Below, piece after piece: positions 58,672 through 64,000 of a stretch of DNA of 64,000 nucleotides (its first letter is position 1; every line of letters begins with the position of its first letter). A program made the position numbers and the translations under genes. Below the pieces are notes generated by a model that was not told where the DNA came from, ran no database searches, and was given only the letters and a program-made list of their open reading frames with translations. The DNA comes from Buddleja alternifolia. Its lineage: Eukaryota > Streptophyta > Magnoliopsida > Lamiales > Scrophulariaceae. The stretch covers positions 43,026,423 through 43,090,422 of the forward strand of contig CM033394.1 of the NCBI GenBank assembly GCA_019426215.1, written 5' to 3'.

Positions 58672-59050
58672 TAGGGGTGTTCATAAATCAACCGAACCGA
58701 CCGAGAACCGAAATTTCGGTCCGGACCGAAAACCGAACCGAAAATTTCGGTTCGGTTTTCGGTTTTTTTTTTTGCAATTTTCGGTTTTTCGGTTCGGTTT
58801 TCGGTCCGGACCGGTCGGTTCGGTCGGTTAACCGAAAACCGAACTTTTTTTTTATTTTTTTTTTATTTTTATTTTTTTATATAGTATAATATAGACCAAA
58901 AAATTATAAAAAATGTGTTTCCTAATGAAAATTTATAGGAAAATAAAGAAAATGAATTAAAATTAGTCATAATTAAATTTCAATTATTTATTTATATCTA
59001 ATTTATTTATATATTTATACCGAAAAATCGAATCGAACCGGTTCACTTTT
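58672..59050. mobile_element. hAT-like fragment in the SIRE LTR
   Basis: It starts TAGGGGTGTTCATAAATC and is followed by dense CCGAACCG / CGGTTCGG / TTTTCGG words and AT-rich sequence, a known type of plant non-autonomous hAT element. No matching right terminus or target duplication was found, so it is probably truncated. The right limit is approximate. Confidence 0.5.
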
Positions 59051-59230
59051 TAATTTCATTATGTCAATTTTAGTTGGCCGAGCTAAACATAATTATAAAC
59101 AAAGAGTTGGTCGAAAAGAATGTTTGAGATATTGGTTGACTGTCTCAGGAATTTTGAGAAAATCAAAGAGAATATTTGCTTGAGAATTCTGGCTTTTATG
59201 AGAGTTTAAGGAATGAGACTTCAATGCAAC

Positions 59231-60476
59231 TAGGATTGTCAATGAGCTCAAGCCGGCTCGAAGCTCATAAGCTCGGCTTGGTAATTTTCAAACCGAGCTT
59301 TATACAAGCGGAGCCCAAGCCGGGCCCGGGCCGAAGGTTAAGGCTTGAAATCAAATTCGAGCCGAGCGTGAGCAGGGGTACGCTCGGCTTGAATTAGGCT
59401 CGGGCTCGTAATTTTTTTTAGACACACACACACATTATAATATTTAGTAATATGTCAATAATTCCAAATTGGATAGAAAATTTCCATATTTTAAACTTGG
59501 AAAATCAATCCTTAAAATGATCAATCACCATGTAATTCCAAATTTTCCTTATACAACACATTAGTCTATAAATAATTGAAACAAGTAAAAAACTCCATAT
59601 CTAATCCTAATAGTCCTATGTTTTTTCTAATACAAATCAATGAAACACGTACATAACTTGAGATTGAAAGTCGTGGGCTATTCCTACTAGATTTCCTCTT
59701 CAAAAGGATGTTGTTCATCATAGTTCTTATATCACAAGCAATTTTCTTGTAAGTAAACCAAATATATATTTATCAATAATATTTTTCAATTTTAAATAAT
59801 TTATAGAACATGTATCTCGAGAGAATTTTTAACTTATTGTTGTGACGAGTAGAAAATTGAATGAAATAAGTCTTACAATTTGTAAGATAATTCTTTGATT
59901 ATTTTTTTCTATAGTTAATTCATTATTCATAATTTTTTAAAGGGATCTTTTTTTCAAATGTTGATGGCTTTTTTAATGTATAAATAATTCTTTGATTATT
60001 TTCTCTATAGTTAATTCATTACTCATATCTTTTAAAGGAATATGTTTTTCAAGTGTTAATGGTTTTTTAATGTATAGATTCTTATTTGTGTCTTGGTGCA
60101 AGAGAAATGGATTGGAAAGCTAACAAGAGGTGAAACAATCTACTTTATTTATTATAGATATTTCGACTTTTCGAATTTAAGTTTTATGATTTGTCATTAG
60201 AGCATAAATGATGTTTATTCTTTTAATATTTTTTGCACTGTTTTTTTTTTGTTAATTTATATATTATATTTACTTTATTTACTTGTAGTTTCAAAAAAAT
60301 ATAAATTTGGGCCGGCTTGGGCTCGACTCGAAGCTCGTATAAATTTTCAAGCCAAACCCGAGCTTTGGAAAAAAAAGCTCATACAGATTCAAGCCTTAAC
60401 GACAAAAGCTCGCATAATATCAAGCCGAACGTGAGCATGACCAGGCTCGGCTCGCTCGGCTTGATTGACACGCCTA
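59231..60476. mobile_element. 1,246-bp non-autonomous hAT element in the SIRE LTR
   Basis: The ends TAGGATTGTCAAT and ATTGACACGCCTA are inverted copies, and AATGCAAC flanks both sides (59223-59230 and 60477-60484), a perfect 8-bp duplication. Sub-terminal regions are rich in GCTCGGCTTG / CAAGCCGAGC words in both orientations. The centre is AT-rich. No transposase. Confidence 0.92.
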
Positions 60477-61182
60477 AATGCAACAGCAATTTAGCTTGGA
60501 ATACGATTGTTGTTTTTGGCTTATTGTTGAAATCCTATATATAGGTAATCTTGAAAAAAGTGTCCGTTTGACACATGCACAGGCGCGTGTCTCTCACTTC
60601 CGCGAGTGAACAACTTTTGTCCTTTTTCCTGAAAATCTGCTGCACAAAGATTGTGCTGCAGTCTGTGAATAGTTGACAGTCCAATATGGTGGCTTGTCCG
60701 TACGTCCAAAAGAGCTTATCACATTTAATGCTCTTATCAGCATATAATGCATTTGAAATAATTGCCCGTTGGTAATTAATGATCTGGGAATATTTGCATT
60801 AAACTCATTTTGGACTTAGAAATAAATTCAGATGAAATCAGTCATTGATTGACGCTCATTCATCCTTGAATAACTTTTGTCCTATAATAAACGCTTGATA
60901 TAGCTTGTCGTTTGGATGCTCGAGAATCTTTATCTTCATTCAGACTTCAGGCGCTTGAGTCTTCAAACTTAACTACTTATAAGCTCACTCAGAATTATCA
61001 GACGCTCAGTCTAAGAATACTTAGCCTAACAATCTAGAGTAAAATAAAGCAAAGCCTATTACAAATCTAAAGCTTCAAACTCTATACATGATTTCTAAAT
61101 AAAATCAAACTTACATATTTTGGGGTCATACATAAAATCCTAATTGTCATCATCAAAATGTCTAACATGAAATTTCCTAACA

Positions 61183-61200
61183 ATTTCCCCCTTTTTGATG
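61183..61200 (-). other. Polypurine tract of the SIRE-type element
   Basis: On the minus strand CATCAAAAAGGGGGAAAT directly precedes the LTR start TGTTAGG. This fixes the orientation of the element and shows that the adjacent LTR is the 3' one. Confidence 0.85.
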
Positions 61201-61332
61201 ATGGCAATACTTACTCTTTTATAGTTCAAGAGTTAGACAACCAAAATAAAAGTTAACTTTGGTTAGATAAGGTTAGTTAAAGTTAGTTAAGCTTCAACGA
61301 GATGTTTCAGCTGAAAATGCATTTTATATATA

Positions 61333-64000
61333 TTAATGAGAATATAAGCATTTTACAACAACAAAAAAATACATAAGAGATAAGAATATAGATAATGCAA
61401 AGTAACAGCTGTTCTTAATCTTCTTCTTGAGCTTGAGTCTTCTGTTTACTTCGGCCCTGATTGCTTCAGAAATATTTTCTTCAAGTCTTATTATGGCTGC
61501 ATGTTCTTTGTTAATCACTGACTTCTTTTCTTCTTGCTATCTCTTTCTATAAGCAAAAAATTGCTTATCCCATTCAACTGGGTCAATACCAATCAGCCTT
61601 AAGCATACTCTGAATGCTCTATTGAAATCTGACATCTTCTGTTCTTTTGTTATAAGCTTCGGATCAGAAGGCTCTGGAATGGGCGGTCGAGGGAATGGAG
61701 CATCAAACTGTTTAAGTAATGCTCTTGAAGGCACTGGTAGATTGATAAGAGTGGGAAGAGTGGCCTAACGCTTGAGTGTAGGGCTGGAAGCTCTTGAACT
61801 AGAAGCTTTCCTCTTCTCCCATTTTCTTTGTCCTTCCCCTTTATTGCCATCATCAGCCTTCAAAAAATGCTCTGTGAGTAGGCTGAATTGAGTAGCAATT
61901 TGAGCCACAAAAGCAGTTAGATCATCAAGACGCTTATCAAAATGCTCCTTCATGACTAGCTGATTCACCGTAGTGGCATCATGCAGTTCTTGAAATTCTT
62001 TTCGGCATTTACCAACTGTAGCTTGAGCAACATCTTTCATATGAGCGATTTGAGCGCTCATGTTCTGAGACTCGATCTTGGCCAAATCAGTTTTAATCCA
62101 GTGGAGGGCTTCTTCATTCTGAGTAGCATGATTACTCACCTCCTCCAATACTGATTTTAGGAGCAGCCCAAAGGTTTGACTCACATCCGAAGGAACCGCT
62201 TGAAGAGCAGGACGCTTATATCCGGATGTATGCTTGAGTGAGTTAAAAGATACCTGATGTGCTGGATCAAATACTGTGCCTCGTGCTTCGATTGGAAGAT
62301 CCTCAGCAACATCAGAATTAACAATTTTAGGAGCGTCAGGATTATCCTCTGGTGGAGACGCTGGAACAGGTTCTTCAGCAGACGCTGGGATACTTGCAAC
62401 TTCTGAAGTAGACGCTGGAGCAAACTCTTTAATTAATTTCACAGGCGCTTCCTCAAGCACTGACTCCTCTTGGCGAAAGTCAGTGAATTGGAAATTCCAC
62501 TTGGCTATATCTGCATAAGAGTCGGAAGCAGCTTCCAGAAGTTCGTTCAGTCTAGAGCGAGAAATACAAGTCCCCTGAATGAAGGTGCGGAGTGGACTGT
62601 CTCGGGCTCGGACATACACTGGACCCATAATGTCCAACACATGATTTGGAAAGATCCTTGATTGCGGGCTTGGAATGAGAAACAATGTGTCTGGGCAGTA
62701 ATGCAAGGAAAATCCAATAATCATATCCGTAGGAAGACGCTGGGACTTATGAGCTACACGCACGTACATGCGGTAGTATTCTTCCAAATACGGATACACC
62801 TCTCGAGCTATCCCCTGATTTCGTTCAAGTAATGAGAGAACATAGGCATAATGGTTGCTTACTTCCTGTCTGATAGTTGGTAGAAGTGGATAGCCATGGA
62901 AGTTGCGAATCCTCGAGCCGTTGGGCTTCCGCAGATTTTCTGTGAAGATCTTGTCGAAATGTGGAATGGGGGCCATGATCTTCAGCATCAATCTAAAATT
63001 GTCATCACAGTGGCTCGGAGAGAAGTTCAAGCAAGATGCTGGAGAGCTGCCACTGGTAGACGCTTGAGCGTTGAAGCGAAGAGGGGTGATTGAAAGCCTG
63101 TGCAGGGTTTGACGCAGAATCTGATCTATATGTTGACGAACTAGAGGTAGCTTAGCAACCGGCCCAACTCGCTCTTGACACTTCTTAAGACAATACTTGG
63201 CGAACTGACGCTTCTTGTCATGCATGCCTATGCCAAATAGATGGGGAGCTTTGACCAACTCTTGAAATGAGAACCGATGGCCAATGTACGCTTCACACCA
63301 GTTGACTTCATTCATGCAGTAGTCAGCACCTGCATTGACAAATGCTCGGATGCTTTCATGGTGAATGTCCCTAATGGATTCAAAGTGATATTCATCGGTT
63401 TGATAGCTGGCGTTCCAGACACTATCAAAATACGCATCAGCCTCTGCTTGAATCACATTCGTGAGAGACGCTGGACTCTCACTGGCATGAACTCCTTTAT
63501 TCTTCCAGAGGCGAAGAGGATGAACAGACTTTTTATTTTCTGCACTGTTGGCTACATGAGGAAAGTGTGTATAGCCTTCTCTGTTAAGGAGTTTCTCTGT
63601 TGGATTGAGGAATTCAACAGGAATACACTCATAGACTCTTATGTTGAAGTCTCTCGGAGCAAAACCAGTTGGTTTGTTGTGCCCCATGTCTCGATAATAA
63701 CCCAAATCAACATTAGCTCTGGGAGTTCTACCACCTTTCTGTTCTTCTTGGAGAGCAAAAGAAGCAGGAATTTGACCTGAAGTTTTACCAAGATCGACAG
63801 CCAGATAGTATGCTTTTTCGACTTTGGTCAACTCTGTGTCAAATAGGGTGTCTCCGATGGTCCGATCAATATTAATCAGCACGACTACTTCATTCTCAGC
63901 AATGATGTATCTTTCTTCATTATAGCCTGTTGGGATGAAATCTTCTTGGAGCGCTGGAGGCATGTAAATTGATCGAATGATCAATTGTCTTCGGTGGGTC
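61333..64000 (-). pseudogene. Env-like open reading frame of the SIRE-type element (partial)
   Basis: One minus-strand frame runs from the window edge to 61333, about 889 codons, broken only by TAG codons at 61767-61765 and 61539-61537. The first uninterrupted part has over 740 codons and is open at the edge, so its start lies outside the window. No pol domain is seen. Visible features: a long region without known motif, a Ser/Pro/Ala/Glu-rich linker (around 62270-62430), a predicted coiled coil (about 61850-62160; heptad-like QNEEALHWIKTDLAKIESQN), and a Lys/Arg-rich segment. After the second TAG there is an alpha-helical piece, a basic stretch RRLKLKKKIK and a hydrophobic segment FALSIFLSLMYFFVVV near 61350-61400 just before TAA. 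Position between pol and PPT, coiled coil and terminal hydrophobic segment match the envelope-like gene of SIRE elements. Function is unproven. Confidence 0.7.

Larger units (their letters stand above)
57969..61182 (-). repeat. SIRE-type 3' LTR with nested inserts
   Basis: The ends are TG...CA (minus strand TGTTAGG...CCAACA). The total of 3.2 kb shrinks to roughly 1.5 kb when the hAT element (59231-60476) and a second insert-like piece from 58672 are removed. A run of 13-14 G (plus strand, about 58006-58019) corresponds to the C-run that marks the downstream part of SIRE LTRs. Confidence 0.8.
57969..64000 (-). mobile_element. SIRE-type Ty1/copia element, 3' part
   Basis: On the minus strand the order is an env-like reading frame (from the right edge to 61333), a polypurine tract CATCAAAAAGGGGGAAAT, then an LTR starting TGTTAGGAAATTT and ending GGGACCAACA. 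TTTTGATGATGACAATT near the LTR start and TTCAACCCCC...CTTCTAGACC near its end are typical of SIRE-lineage LTRs. The element sits in the gypsy tandem array, next to CCCTA at 57964-57968. The pol region and 5' LTR lie right of the window. Confidence 0.85.

Noticed and set aside
58015..61182. SIRE LTR as the 5' LTR of a plus-strand element
   Set aside because: The sequence right of 61182 is a polypurine tract on the minus strand, not a primer-binding site, and the LTR begins TGTT on the minus strand.
1..64000. CRISPR array, operon or prokaryotic system
   Set aside because: The window is plant nuclear DNA. The regularly spaced repeats at 57 kb are a retrotransposon 3' array without unique spacers.

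Overview
The window is nuclear DNA of a flowering plant, most probably a eudicot. It is AT-rich, has GT-AG spliced genes with long introns, and carries plant-specific families: a LOB-domain transcription factor, a 3-ketoacyl-CoA synthase, an FLX-like coiled-coil protein and a plant mobile domain gene. It also carries plant transposon lineages (L1 LINE, Tat-type Ty3/gypsy, SIRE-type Ty1/copia, MULE, hAT, CACTA, Harbinger-like MITEs, TRIM, SINE). I cannot name the species.

Layout: (1) 1-4.54 kb, a decayed L1-type LINE on the minus strand. (2) 4.7-11 kb, mostly featureless AT-rich DNA with dispersed repeats. (3) 11.07-12.2 kb, a 165-bp tandem duplication followed directly by a complete 783-bp TRIM retroelement with LTRs, PBS, PPT and target-site duplication. 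(4) 13.2-15.2 kb, a class II LBD gene whose intron holds a MITE, with a related MITE just downstream. (5) 15.9-28.6 kb, no host genes, but many small transposons that can be bounded exactly by their target-site duplications, including two solo LTRs, a C-rich element with a 43-C run and a perfect foldback. (6) 28.6-37.2 kb, a complete 8.6-kb Mutator-like element with terminal inverted repeats longer than 1 kb, a 10-bp target duplication, a transposase gene and a convergent plant mobile domain gene. (7) 37.5-41.4 kb, a SINE and an FLX-like gene. (8) 43.8-46.3 kb, a CACTA MITE and an intronless KCS gene. (9) 49.7-64 kb, a nest: a Tat-lineage gypsy element lacking its integrase core is itself hit by a MULE-type element, flanked by a hAT-like MITE, and interrupted at 57,969 by a SIRE-type copia element on the minus strand. 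The SIRE LTR holds a further hAT element. The SIRE element carries a long env-like reading frame that runs off the right edge.

Only three loci look like working host genes: LBD (nitrogen/hypoxia-type class II repressor family), FLX-like (chromatin/flowering coiled-coil family) and KCS (very-long-chain fatty acid elongation). They are unrelated and not co-regulated as far as the sequence shows. The most interesting parts are the two transposon systems with accessory genes: the MULE with a plant mobile domain passenger, and the SIRE element with a frame of more than 700 codons in the envelope position, broken by two in-frame TAG codons and ending in a hydrophobic segment.
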